Virus record (IMG/VR): IMGVR_UViG_3300046491_000165
Span: 1-25,168 of that record
Reading direction: 5' to 3' (one strand)
From: a virus
Length of the DNA stretch: 25,168 nt
Positions within the stretch are counted from its first letter, which is position 1. Every line of letters begins with the position of its first letter. Below, piece by piece: positions 8,914-16,767 of this stretch. The notes under the pieces are model-generated. The model was not told the origin of the DNA. It made no database searches and worked only from the letters and a program-made list of their open reading frames with translations. A program made the translations under genes and the position numbers.

Positions 8914-10932
8914 ATGGCGAATCCTGTAATTATCAACCCGACATTGACGCAGGCGGGGCAAGCGGCCGCATTCAACGCGAACAATAACGGGCTTGAACTG
9001 AAAATCACGCACGTATCTTTCGGTACGGCGCACTACGATCCGGTCGGTACTGAGGTGGCGCTGGTCGCCCCTGTGGGGAACAAGGTCACGGTAGCCGGCG
9101 CCAGCCGCCCAACGCCTTTTCAAATCCGCATGATCAGCTCTTGGCGTGAAAACGTTGGCCAGGTGGCCATCGGTGAAATCGCGTTCTGGGCCGAGAATGT
9201 GCTGGTGTTCGTCTGGTCCAAAGCCGATGGCACCGTAGCCTCCTACAAGACTGACGGCGTGTCCTATGTCTTGTTCAACGACCTGGCATTTACGTCGGTG
9301 CCGGCGAACAGCATCAGCTTTGTGGTCGATCCTGACGAAAGCGTGGCCCTGGCCGCCCTTGCGGCGCATGAGGGTGCATTCAATGCCCACCCCCAATACG
9401 CGCTGCGCGCTAAGTTCCCCGACTACCAGGGGCATTTGTGGGGAGACGTGAGCGGTAGCGCCAACGCCATTGCGCTGACATTGCCGGCGATCGTCGATCT
9501 AACCCAGTACATCAAGGGCAACCGTTTCTCGTTCAAGGCAGCTCTAACCAACACGGGCGACACCACAATCAACGTGAACGGCGTTGGCGCGGTCCAGGTG
9601 CTGAAAACCGGCGGTGTGGCGCTTACGGCTGGCAGCATCGTTGCTGGCGGTGTTTATGACGTGTACCACGACGGTGCCAAGTTCCAGCTTACCGCTGGCG
9701 CCGGCTTTGCGAGTTCCGAAGTCACGGACGCCGAAGCCAACGCCCTGACGGCCGTTAACAGCACCAGTTGGGTGTCCCTTCGCCGCTTGATCACGGCGCT
9801 GCTGAAATTTGCAAAGCTCGATGGTGCGACCTTCACGGGCGACGTGAAAGGGCTGACGCCGGTACAGTTCGATAACGACACTTCGTTTGTTACCTCCGCG
9901 TTCCTAAAGCGTATGGGGCTCGAGTTTGGCGACTATACGAACTATGGCGCTACAGCGGCGCTAACCCTCTCTGACGTAGGCAAGGTGGCGGCGTTTGCTG
10001 GTGCGGGGGCGATGACTGCAACGCTGCCTACTGGGGGCATGATTCCACGCGGGGCTTATGTGGAAATCCTCTGTGGGTCGGGAACGGTGACGGTAACGGC
10101 GGCGGCTGGGGATAGCATCGACGCGGTTAACTATCCGGGCAACATCACGATGGGTCAGGGGGATGTTGCCGGCTTTATCCGTATTGGATCGCTGTGGCGC
10201 TTAGTCAGTGGTTCGGTGTTCCTCAAATATGCCGCCGTTATGTCTGGCCCGTACTGGACCACGCAACCGCAGTTTGCCAACGATACCTCTTTTTCCACCA
10301 CAGCCTTTGTACAGCGGGCGCTGGGCAACCTCTCGGGTGGCCGTTCGATCCCTGGGGTCGGGACCGTCAACCTCGGGGTTGTCGATGCTGGGCAGTTCAT
10401 TTCCCTCGCTTACGGCGGCGTCCAATCCGTGGTGTTGCCAGTGCTGGCGGATGTTCCGGTGGGAACGACCATCGCCCTGCATAACCCTTCTGGCGTAGAC
10501 AAGACCATTGCCGGCGCGGGCGCCGACAAGATCAGTCCGGACGGTTCGCAACTTGCCTCCGTGATCCTGAGGTATGGCGACACGGCGTTTTTCACCAAAG
10601 AAACCGGCGTGTGGCGCATGACCGGTTCGGCCGCGCTGAGATATTCGGTGCAGTTTGCCGGTTCGAACGCCGCCCTTGGCTATCAAAAGCTGCCCAATGG
10701 GCAGCAAGAGTGCCGAGGGACATTCACCGCCAGTGCCACGCCTGGGGCGGCGGTGGCGGTGACATTCCCGCAAGGTTTTGGGCGGGCGGATGAAGTCATT
10801 ATCACGCCGATAAATCCCTCGACCACAACATCATCAGCTTGGGCCGACTCTCTAACAGCGTCTGGCTTTAACGGCCGCTGCAACATCGCCAGCTTGGTCT
10901 GTCACTACATTGCAAAAGGAACCGCAGCATGA
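8914..10932 (+). CDS. Tail fibre protein
   Basis: A 672-residue receptor-binding fibre. The N-terminal about 160 residues resemble the attachment domain of phage fibres: a beta-rich region with KITHVSFGTAHYDP, then FVVDPDESVALAALAAHEGA and an NAHPQYALR motif. Two copies of a roughly 135-residue unit follow, each opening with an [DA]NDTSF motif (residues 320-325 and 455-460) and containing Gly/Ala/Val-rich beta segments. The C-terminal about 70 residues (from QECRGTFTASATPG) look like a beta-sandwich tip. A GGGGG ribosome site lies four bases before the ATG. The stop overlaps the next start as ATGA, so fibre and chaperone are coupled. This is the gene expected to set host range. Confidence 0.85.
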   Translation: MANPVIINPTLTQAGQAAAFNANNNGLELKITHVSFGTAHYDPVGTEVALVAPVGNKVTVAGASRPTPFQIRMISSWRENVGQVAIGEIAFWAENVLVFVWSKADGTVASYKTDGVSYVLFNDLAFTSVPANSISFVVDPDESVALAALAAHEGAFNAHPQYALRAKFPDYQGHLWGDVSGSANAIALTLPAIVDLTQYIKGNRFSFKAALTNTGDTTINVNGVGAVQVLKTGGVALTAGSIVAGGVYDVYHDGAKFQLTAGAGFASSEVTDAEANALTAVNSTSWVSLRRLITALLKFAKLDGATFTGDVKGLTPVQFDNDTSFVTSAFLKRMGLEFGDYTNYGATAALTLSDVGKVAAFAGAGAMTATLPTGGMIPRGAYVEILCGSGTVTVTAAAGDSIDAVNYPGNITMGQGDVAGFIRIGSLWRLVSGSVFLKYAAVMSGPYWTTQPQFANDTSFSTTAFVQRALGNLSGGRSIPGVGTVNLGVVDAGQFISLAYGGVQSVVLPVLADVPVGTTIALHNPSGVDKTIAGAGADKISPDGSQLASVILRYGDTAFFTKETGVWRMTGSAALRYSVQFAGSNAALGYQKLPNGQQECRGTFTASATPGAAVAVTFPQGFGRADEVIITPINPSTTTSSAWADSLTASGFNGRCNIASLVCHYIAKGTAA

Positions 10933-11717
10933 CGGTATGGGCTAAATGGCTGGAAGAAAACCAATCCTTCCTGTTCTCGGATGAGGACAACGGCGGCGTA
11001 GAAATCACCCAGCAACGGCACACGCTGCTGATGCAAGGGCTCCACGACGGGAAGGCGATCGTTCCCGATGAGCACGGCATCCCGGTGCTGTTCGGTGTTC
11101 CCGCCATGGCAGCGCCTGCCATATGGGCTCTGTGGGTTGAGCAGGACCAGCGTTTTCTGTTTTTGGACCGGGACAACGGCGGGGTAAAAATCACCGTCGA
11201 AGCGCAACAAGAACTGATGCGTGGGCTCGCCGCTGGGAAGTGCATTGCGCGGCATGCGGAGGGCTTCCCTGTGCTTGTTGATTCGGCTGTAGAGCAGCCC
11301 TCTTGCCTTGAGTTGTGCGCTCAGATCGACGAAGCGGCGGATCGTGCACGGGAAACCGTTGCAGGTGATCCATTGCGCGCCGTGGAGTATCAGCGAGCGG
11401 CCGACGAGGCGCAGGCCTTCAAGGATGCCGGCTATCCCGCTGAGGCGGTCCCGCCGATGGTGGCGGCCTGGGCAATTGGTGACCGAACTGCCCAGCAAGC
11501 GGCTGATAACATTCTGGCCGAGGCAGCCGCATACAACGCCGCCCTGGTGTGGCTACGCGCCACGCGCCTGGCAGCCAAGGAGCAGATCCGCGCTTTGATG
11601 GAAGCCGAACGGCCAGAGGACGCCAAGGCGCTTGCCGATGAAACCGTGGCAAACATCCAGGCGGCGGTTCAGGGTGTCGGCAACAACGGCACGGTAGCCG
11701 CTGGGGGTGAGCAATGA
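10929..11717 (+). CDS. Tail fibre assembly chaperone with duplicated N-terminal domain
   Basis: A 262-residue protein that probably helps fold or trimerise the fibre encoded just upstream, with which it overlaps by ATGA. Residues 4-54 and 66-116 are two copies of one unit with exact 62-residue periodicity: W.KWLEENQSFLFSDEDNGG versus W.LWVEQDQRFLFLDRDNGG, each continuing through an [VE]IT strand, a helix, Gly-Lys and a G.PVL end. Most chaperones of this type carry one copy, as far as I recall. Residues about 130-235 are the helical region common in Pseudomonas fibre chaperones (AEAAAYNAALVWLRATRLAA). The C-terminus is Gly/Ala-rich and disordered. It overlaps the next gene by four bases. Confidence 0.75.
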   Translation: MTVWAKWLEENQSFLFSDEDNGGVEITQQRHTLLMQGLHDGKAIVPDEHGIPVLFGVPAMAAPAIWALWVEQDQRFLFLDRDNGGVKITVEAQQELMRGLAAGKCIARHAEGFPVLVDSAVEQPSCLELCAQIDEAADRARETVAGDPLRAVEYQRAADEAQAFKDAGYPAEAVPPMVAAWAIGDRTAQQAADNILAEAAAYNAALVWLRATRLAAKEQIRALMEAERPEDAKALADETVANIQAAVQGVGNNGTVAAGGEQ

Positions 11718-12196
11718 TGCAGTCGGTAGAGCTGCTGTTCACCCGGCGCCGCCTGATCGGTAGTCTGCTGATCCGGGGCGTTACCTGGTCCGCCTTCAGT
11801 CACGTCGAAATCATCATTGGTGACCAGGTGATTGGCGCCAACATGTTCGGCGGTGTGACGCTGACGCCCCTCAAGGAACGCTTGGAGAAGTCCAGCTACG
11901 CCGCGCGAGTCAGCATGCCTTGCCCTGATGCGCAAAAGGTCATAGCGGCCGCCCTGAGCAAGCTGGGCGCCGGCTACGACTATGTTGGGCTGCTGGGCAT
12001 CCTGTTGCACTCCCAGCGCCTGCAGGTGAAAGGTCGGTTCTTCTGTTCTGAGTTCGTGACCTGGGCATTCGATCATGCCCAGTCGCCTTTGCTCCGCACT
12101 GAGCTGGGGGCCCGCATCACTCCCCAGCATTTGTGGATGCTGCCCGCTCCCACGGTGACGGCCGGGAACCCGATGGCGCTCTTAAATCTGGCCTAG
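11714..12196 (+). CDS. Permuted papain-like (YiiX/YebB-type) cysteine peptidase or hydrolase
   Basis: A 160-residue protein with the circularly permuted NlpC/P60-papain pattern. The candidate catalytic His comes first, in FSHVEIIIG (H30, with E32), and the candidate Cys later, in FFCSEFVTWAF (C111). Members of this superfamily cut peptide or amide bonds in cell wall, lipids or proteins; the substrate here is unknown. It has no signal peptide. It overlaps the fibre chaperone gene by ATGA, with a second ATG directly after. Its place inside the fibre/baseplate operon suggests a virion-associated enzyme or one acting in lysis or tail maturation. Other arrangements of the fold are possible, but the His/Cys pair and spacing are clear. 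Confidence 0.68.
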   Translation: MMQSVELLFTRRRLIGSLLIRGVTWSAFSHVEIIIGDQVIGANMFGGVTLTPLKERLEKSSYAARVSMPCPDAQKVIAAALSKLGAGYDYVGLLGILLHSQRLQVKGRFFCSEFVTWAFDHAQSPLLRTELGARITPQHLWMLPAPTVTAGNPMALLNLA

Positions 12197-12210
12197 AAGC
12201 AAATCCGAAT

Positions 12211-12309
12211 ATGCCGCAAAGGCCGCCCAGAATGAGGCTGGCGGCCTGGTGCAAGATGGGGCTTGAGCAGGCGGCAAACGTCGCTGAGAACAAGCAGGAA
12301 GGCCAGTAA
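12211..12309 (+). CDS. Possible 32-residue small ORF
   Basis: An ATG-to-TAA frame of 32 residues (begins MPQRPPRMRLAAWC) fills most of the gap between the peptidase gene and the gene at 12313. No ribosome site precedes it. An AGGAAGG at its 3' end would serve the next gene. It also contains a seven-base inverted repeat (GGCCGCC at 12221-12227 with GGCGGCC at 12240-12246), without a T tract. It may be just a spacer. Confidence 0.2.
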   Translation: MPQRPPRMRLAAWCKMGLEQAANVAENKQEGQ

Positions 12310-12312
12310 GTC

Positions 12313-13083
12313 ATGTCGCAGAACTTAAACGGTAGCTTTGACCAGATCCGCGCGGCCTGGGGGCTGTACATGAATCGGTGGTTTGCCGAACTGTACGCCA
12401 ACACCAAGGCGGTGGAGCTGTACCGGCAGAAGCCATTCGCCCAGGCCGTCATGTGGGCGCCGTCGCGCATGATCGACGCCGCTCAGGACATGCTGGCGGC
12501 CTACCGCAAGAACGTGAACGCGCCTGAAGGCACCAACGCGATGTTTCCGATCGTGCTGATGGCCGTTGATGAGAATTTCATGGGCACCGGCGCCGACTGG
12601 GGTGGCGATCACATTGCCCGGCGCCTCCTGCAGATCAACGAGGGCGGATCTTGGTATGGCTACCAGCATTCCATGATGGACCAGCGCCTGCAGGTGGTGA
12701 TTATCGGCAGTGAGGGGGCTTCCACGAAAAGCCTGGCCGCCCAGTTGGCCACGTTCATCAAGCGCCCGAGCAATCGCCACTTCAAGGCTTCCTATGCCTT
12801 TGGCGAGTACAGCATTCCGGCGCCGATCACCCTGGAAACCAACCGCATCGACTGGATGGACGTTAAAACGGATCTGAAAAACATCAAGATCCTGGCCGCA
12901 GACATCATGCTCAAGTGCACCATGCCCGTTCTGGATGCCCCGGCCGATGGTGAGCCCAACGACGGAACCCAGAACAATCCGCCAGGCTACCCCGTGGTGA
13001 AGGAAGTGCAGCACGACGACACCACCGCCAAGGTACGCAGCAACGGCACTGACGACGGGATTACCTGGAATCAGCCGGGATGA
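12313..13083 (+). CDS. Unknown tail protein, possibly tail completion/terminator
   Basis: A 256-residue protein with no signal peptide or membrane helix. The first about 75 residues are helical (AELYANTKAVELYRQKPFAQ); the middle is mixed alpha/beta (MFPIVLMAVDENF, then LQVVIIGSEGAS); a basic stretch (FIKRPSNRHF) is followed by beta-like segments; and the C-terminus is disordered, rich in Asp, Asn and Pro. It starts after an AGGAAGG ribosome site and its stop overlaps the hub gene by ATGA. Location between the fibre cassette and the hub/spike genes suggests a tail-completion, terminator or baseplate component. I do not recognise the family; the tail-terminator idea rests on size and context. 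Confidence 0.6.
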   Translation: MSQNLNGSFDQIRAAWGLYMNRWFAELYANTKAVELYRQKPFAQAVMWAPSRMIDAAQDMLAAYRKNVNAPEGTNAMFPIVLMAVDENFMGTGADWGGDHIARRLLQINEGGSWYGYQHSMMDQRLQVVIIGSEGASTKSLAAQLATFIKRPSNRHFKASYAFGEYSIPAPITLETNRIDWMDVKTDLKNIKILAADIMLKCTMPVLDAPADGEPNDGTQNNPPGYPVVKEVQHDDTTAKVRSNGTDDGITWNQPG

Positions 13084-13979
13084 ACGTCTACCTGCGCGAA
13101 AACGGGGACATGCTCCCTACTGACGTGGTGATTGCCTGGCGATCGCGTTCGGACCTGGCGCCGGTACCGAGAACCCTGGAGTTCACGGTAAAGCTGATCG
13201 ATGGCGTAGAGAAAAAGGTAACGGAAGGCGCCTCTGTGTGGGCTGGCCGGGAGAACCTGCGCTACTTGATCGTGAAGACGGACAAGGCGCAGCCCATGGG
13301 GCAGGTGCAAGGCTCATCGCAGCAACAAGCCATGAAGGTGACGGCGTTGCTGTACAGCTGCGCCAAGATCGCCAGCGCACGGGCCACGGCTGTACTGCAG
13401 GAAAACTCCACCTTTGGCGCGGCATTCCGGGCGTGCGGCGCCTATGCCCAGGTTGAAAACGATTTTGCGGTACCGCGGTTCACTTGCTTCAAGGGCAAGA
13501 TCCCAAGCTATCCCCTGGTGCAGATCCTGCAGGAAGAAGGCGCCGCCCTGGTGCTGCGTAACGGGCGGATTAGCGCCATGCGTCTGACCGACATGAGCAA
13601 GCAGGTGCCGGTGGACAATATCGGGCAGATCGACAGTTCGGCCAAGATCATCAGCGAATACCTGCAACTGCAGGACGTGCCGACCTACTACAGCACCGAC
13701 GACAACGCCGCCATGGTGGTGGGCCCGAGTGGCCAGACTCGCATCATGGAATACATGCCGCGGACTGATGAGCGCCGCCTGCGCAACGCTTCCAGCGTCC
13801 TGGTGCGCAGCAAGTCCGTCGATAGCAGCATCTGCCAGCACATTCAGGCCGGGGACGTGCTGCAGGTGGCTGGCGAGAACCTGATAGTCATCACCGCGAA
13901 CCATGCGTTCGAAAACCTCGAAGGCGCCCAGGAAAGCCGCAGCCGCCTTTGGCTTGGGAGTTTGGTCAATGCCATCTAA
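13080..13979 (+). CDS. Baseplate hub protein, gp27/gpD-like
   Basis: A 299-residue protein likely to form the trimeric baseplate hub that carries the spike. The N-terminus is beta-rich (ELEFTVKLIDGVEKKV-like pattern near residues 37-52), followed by a mixed core, a segment with EYLQLQDVPTYYS (about 196-208), and a C-terminal beta domain (IQAGDVLQVAGENLIVITA). Hub proteins of the gp27/gpD superfamily show this layout. It is coupled at both ends: it overlaps the previous gene by ATGA and the OB spike gene starts 11 bases before its stop. A hub followed by an OB spike and a PAAR tip is the standard puncturing-device order, which strengthens the call. Confidence 0.65.
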   Translation: MNVYLRENGDMLPTDVVIAWRSRSDLAPVPRTLEFTVKLIDGVEKKVTEGASVWAGRENLRYLIVKTDKAQPMGQVQGSSQQQAMKVTALLYSCAKIASARATAVLQENSTFGAAFRACGAYAQVENDFAVPRFTCFKGKIPSYPLVQILQEEGAALVLRNGRISAMRLTDMSKQVPVDNIGQIDSSAKIISEYLQLQDVPTYYSTDDNAAMVVGPSGQTRIMEYMPRTDERRLRNASSVLVRSKSVDSSICQHIQAGDVLQVAGENLIVITANHAFENLEGAQESRSRLWLGSLVNAI

Positions 13980-14388
13980 TTTCCTGCATGCCGCGTTCAT
14001 CCGCAGTGTGGACCGCGATCGCCGCGAGGTGCGCGTAGAGGTGCCGCCGTACACTGACGGTGCCGACATCCTGCCGCTGGCCGAAGTGATGTATCCCATT
14101 GGCGACGACTCGACCAATACCGAAATCCGCCTGGTAGTAGGGGCGCCGATTTACGTGGCCTTCGAGGCGGGTGATCCGCGATACCCGATCATCATGGGCT
14201 TTCGTAACCCCAACGTGGGCAACGTGGTGGGTATGCGCCGGTGGAATCACGACAACTTCGAGCTTAACGCCGACGAGACGTTTACGATCAACGCCGGCAC
14301 CCAGATCAAGCTGGCAGTAGGCGGAACTACGCTCACCCTCACCGGCGCCGAGCTCGCAGCGATCGCCACTACCATCAAACTCAACTAA
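13969..14388 (+). CDS. Tail spike protein, gp5-type OB-fold
   Basis: A 139-residue protein. The N-terminal about 85 residues fit the OB-fold of gp5/VgrG/gpV spikes: strands SVDRDRREVRVEVPP, then LAEVMYPIGDD, then RLVVGAPIYVAFEAGDPRYP and IIMGFRNPN, the last two being typical spike signatures. The C-terminal part (from FELNADETFTINAG) is the start of a short beta-helix with repeating hydrophobic strands, ending in ATTIKLN. The frame is open further upstream, but the ATG at 13969 has GGGAG eight bases before it and is preferred. It lies between the hub and the PAAR gene, so it should form the central needle. No lysozyme domain is present here; muralytic activity may instead come from the GH19 domain at 3134-6370. 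Confidence 0.78.
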   Translation: MPSNFLHAAFIRSVDRDRREVRVEVPPYTDGADILPLAEVMYPIGDDSTNTEIRLVVGAPIYVAFEAGDPRYPIIMGFRNPNVGNVVGMRRWNHDNFELNADETFTINAGTQIKLAVGGTTLTLTGAELAAIATTIKLN

Positions 14389-14397
14389 GGGGGCTCT

Positions 14398-14667
14398 ATG
14401 CCTGGTGCAGTACGTGTAGGAGTGGATACCGCCGGGGGCAAGATTGTCGGCAACCTGGCGCCGAAGGTGCTGGTGAATGGCTCCCCGATCGGCGTCAAAG
14501 GTGCAGTAATCGAGGCTCACGCGCCCAATGTCCCGCCCCATATCACTCCGGTGATGGTGGGCGCCAGTGGCACCGTGTTCGCCAACGGCATCGCGGTATG
14601 TCGAGCGGGTGACTTGGCCAGTTGTGACCACAGCGCGACCGGATCGGCTAACGTCCTGGTCGGATAA
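14398..14667 (+). CDS. PAAR-motif spike tip protein
   Basis: An 89-residue PAAR protein, the metal-bound cone that sharpens the spike of contractile tails and type VI secretion systems. The sequence is Gly/Val-rich with short beta strands, and shows the usual His...Cys...His order (H in PPHITPV, C in AVCRAGD, then CDHSATG), which would bind the metal. Length is typical for a stand-alone PAAR protein with no effector domain attached. An AAGGGGG ribosome site overlaps the stop of the spike gene, five bases before the ATG. It is the last gene of the baseplate block; about 78 bases separate it from the DarA-like gene. Confidence 0.85.
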   Translation: MPGAVRVGVDTAGGKIVGNLAPKVLVNGSPIGVKGAVIEAHAPNVPPHITPVMVGASGTVFANGIAVCRAGDLASCDHSATGSANVLVG

Positions 14668-14745
14668 CTGCGCAAACGCCGTGCCGGGCAGCCCTTGCCC
14701 GTGCCGCACAATGTCTCCCATGTATCCACACTATGGGGGCATGTC

Positions 14746-15906
14746 ATGCCTGCAACGAACCCGCTCGACTTTTCCAGCGCCGCCAGCGCGGCTACGGCGC
14801 TGAAGAAGGTCAAACAACTGATGATCCGCGCCGGCCAGGCCGTTGTGGCCACCGAGTTCATCGACAAGGCCAAGCGCAGCAACGGCATGACCTACCGGGA
14901 AGCCTTGCTAACCCTGGCCAGCGGTCAAATCGTCACCCTGCGCGTGACCGCGACCGGTGATATCTACCAGGTGTTGCTCAACAACTCGGTTGTGCCGATC
15001 AAGGCGCACGACGACACCGCCAAGGCCGTGGCCGAGATTGCCGCCCTTGCCGAGAAGAACCAGGCCGCGTTCCAGAAGGCTCAGGCGCGCAAGGCGATCG
15101 CCCTGCCCCCTGGTATGTCCACGCCGGCGCCGAAAATGGCGGCTGTGCTGACTGAGCGCGTGGCCCAGCTCGACACCCAGATTGCCGATCGCCGGGCCCA
15201 GGTCACTGAGCTGAAGGCGCAGCTTGGCCAGGCCGCGCTGCTCGATGGCGTCAATGACTTGAGCGGCGCGGAAACCGACACGCTGGCGGCCCTGGTGAAC
15301 AGTAAGCACGCATTGGAGGCTGGCGATATCCCCAGCAAAGTCGGGCTGAAGACACTGATAGAGCGCGGATATGCCGAGGATGACTCTGGCGTCTACCACG
15401 CGACCGACGCCGGCAAAGCTCGCCTGAAGGCGATGGCGCCGGCGCTGCTGGACTCCCTGGCAGTCGCTTACATCGCCGCCCGCGACATTGTGGCGGGCAA
15501 GCCTGAATTGCTCGATAGCGTGGGCACTGGCGGCGCTGTGGCTGTGTTGCGGATCGCCCTGGAGACGGTCGAGACGAATTACCCAATCAACCTGGCAGCG
15601 GGGAACCTGGAGCAAGCCGAGCTGGAGAAGCGCAACGCGGAATCGTTCCGCCTGGCGATCGGCATGCTCGACAGCGCCGGTCCTGCCTTGAGCGATACCG
15701 GGTTGACTGAGCTGGTGGGGATTGCCGCGGTGTCGGCGGCCGAGGATGGCGATATCAAGAGCCAGGCCGCCCTGGCTGAACTGCTGGCGCTGGGCCTGGT
15801 GGAAACCACCGATGGGCTCTACATGGTGACCGGCAAGGGCAAGAGCGCCCTGGACGATGCCGGTTACGACGTGTACGGCGAGCCCTACGCGGCCAACGCC
15901 GATTAA
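14746..15906 (+). CDS. DarA-like (defence against restriction) protein with tandem winged-helix-like repeats
   Basis: A 386-residue protein. Residues about 1-120 match my recollection of the DarA N-terminal domain of P1-type anti-restriction proteins: LDFSSAASAATALKKV, ASGQIVTLRVTATGDIYQV, then AEKNQAAFQKAQ. Residues about 130-170 are a likely coiled coil. Two similar blocks follow: GDI.SK..L..L...GY.E (from G193) and GDI.SQ..L..L...GLVE (from G335), each ending in a strand and T..GK..L, the look of winged helices. P1 DarA is a virion protein that shields injected DNA from type I restriction; a similar role is inferred. I chose ATG 14746 because GGGGG lies six bases before it; the TTG at 14695 lacks a ribosome site. 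Confidence 0.62.
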   Translation: MPATNPLDFSSAASAATALKKVKQLMIRAGQAVVATEFIDKAKRSNGMTYREALLTLASGQIVTLRVTATGDIYQVLLNNSVVPIKAHDDTAKAVAEIAALAEKNQAAFQKAQARKAIALPPGMSTPAPKMAAVLTERVAQLDTQIADRRAQVTELKAQLGQAALLDGVNDLSGAETDTLAALVNSKHALEAGDIPSKVGLKTLIERGYAEDDSGVYHATDAGKARLKAMAPALLDSLAVAYIAARDIVAGKPELLDSVGTGGAVAVLRIALETVETNYPINLAAGNLEQAELEKRNAESFRLAIGMLDSAGPALSDTGLTELVGIAAVSAAEDGDIKSQAALAELLALGLVETTDGLYMVTGKGKSALDDAGYDVYGEPYAANAD

Positions 15907-16361
15907 ACCGACATGATGTCGTAGAGCCCGGCCATGCGTTCCGCCAGCGTGGCCGTGCTGGTGATGGCCTGCTGGCGCGACACGAAATGCACGATCGCCA
16001 GCACCGCCATCTGGCCGTTGCTGATGTTTTCATCCAGACGGTACTTCTGCCCCCTTTCGTCGATACCGTCTGTTTCAATCCGTGGCGTGAACTTCATGCT
16101 GTCATCGCTGAAGGTCAGAAGACCTTGCCCTACCATTTCCCTGTAGGCGCGAATGGCCGGGCTCAAATGCTCCTCAAGAAACATGCAGTCGTAGGCATCC
16201 ATCTTCATGTTCGTCACGAAGGCCATGCCGGGCTTGCGCTGGGCCTGGTATTCCACTTGCCGAACGATCACCAGGATGCCGTCGGGTTGGCGCAGCGCTG
16301 CAATGGTTACCGCGTCTGAGCCGTTGGCGCCGTAGCCGCCGATCGATGCCAAGATTTTCAT
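15903..16361 (-). CDS. Unknown protein on the opposite strand
   Basis: A 152-residue protein that I do not recognise. The N-terminus (MKILASIGGYG) could be a beta strand; the rest is mixed alpha/beta and mostly polar, with no signal peptide or membrane helix. GGGG lies about four bases before its ATG. Its TAA and the TAA of the DarA-like gene overlap by three bases, with no terminator between, so the two convergent genes probably interfere. It is the only minus-strand gene before the toxin-antitoxin pair. Upstream, 16362-16476 is AT-rich compared with the surroundings and must hold divergent promoters; TAATAT near 16380 on the minus strand is a possible -10, but without a good -35. Confidence 0.65.
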   Translation of the reverse strand: MKILASIGGYGANGSDAVTIAALRQPDGILVIVRQVEYQAQRKPGMAFVTNMKMDAYDCMFLEEHLSPAIRAYREMVGQGLLTFSDDSMKFTPRIETDGIDERGQKYRLDENISNGQMAVLAIVHFVSRQQAITSTATLAERMAGLYDIMSV

Positions 16362-16476
16362 GTAATCCCCAGTAAATGCAAATATTACGGTTTTTAATAA
16401 GATTTGTTGTGTCTTTGAATTTTGGGTGGTAATTTTGCCTCTCCAACTTCAGCCAGAAGACACAAGGAATCCACCC

Positions 16477-16713
16477 ATGAACAACGTAAATTCTACTGCC
16501 CACCCAACCCGTAACCGCGCCATCCTTTTCCTCACCGGGCTCACCCTGGCCATCGGTTTCGGCACTGCCGGCCGTGGTGACTATGAGCAAGCGGTGATGA
16601 GCCAGGCGATGTACTGCAACATGGCTTCAGCAGGCTTCTGGCCGCCGCAGGATGGGAACCACAACTGCCCTACCCTGGCTATCGATCCCGTCGAGCAAGT
16701 CGCTGGGCGCTAA
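16477..16713 (+). CDS. Small membrane or secreted protein
   Basis: A 78-residue protein beginning MNNVNSTAHPTRNRA, with a single hydrophobic helix at about residues 15-32 (ILFLTGLTLAIGFGTAG) that could be a membrane anchor or signal peptide. The mature part is short, with two Cys (about residues 48 and 64) and a W-P-P-Q segment, suggesting a disulfide-bonded domain outside the cytoplasm. AAGGAA lies about eight bases before the ATG, which favours this start over the in-frame one at 16426. It stands alone between an AT-rich promoter region and a strong terminator. No function can be assigned; a holin-like or exclusion role would be speculation. Confidence 0.62.
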   Translation: MNNVNSTAHPTRNRAILFLTGLTLAIGFGTAGRGDYEQAVMSQAMYCNMASAGFWPPQDGNHNCPTLAIDPVEQVAGR

Positions 16714-16731
16714 CCCGTCAGTAAGTCCAAG

Positions 16732-16758
16732 AGCCCCGCAATTGCGGGGCTTTCTGTT
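16732..16758 (+). terminator. Strong rho-independent terminator before the partition region
   Basis: A perfect eight-base stem, AGCCCCGC (16732-16739) with GCGGGGCT (16744-16751) around an AATT loop, followed by TTCTGTTT. It insulates the partition operon from transcription coming from the left; the half-site array begins ten bases later. Confidence 0.88.
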
Positions 16759-16767
16759 TGTATTAGG

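Noticed and set aside
12221-12246. Terminator after the papain-like gene
   Set aside because: A seven-base GGCCGCC/GGCGGCC stem is present but no T tract follows, and the downstream gene seems to belong to the same unit.
14695-14745. 17-residue longer DarA-like protein from a TTG
   Set aside because: No ribosome site; the ATG at 14746 has GGGGG at good spacing and begins the conserved LDFSSA segment.
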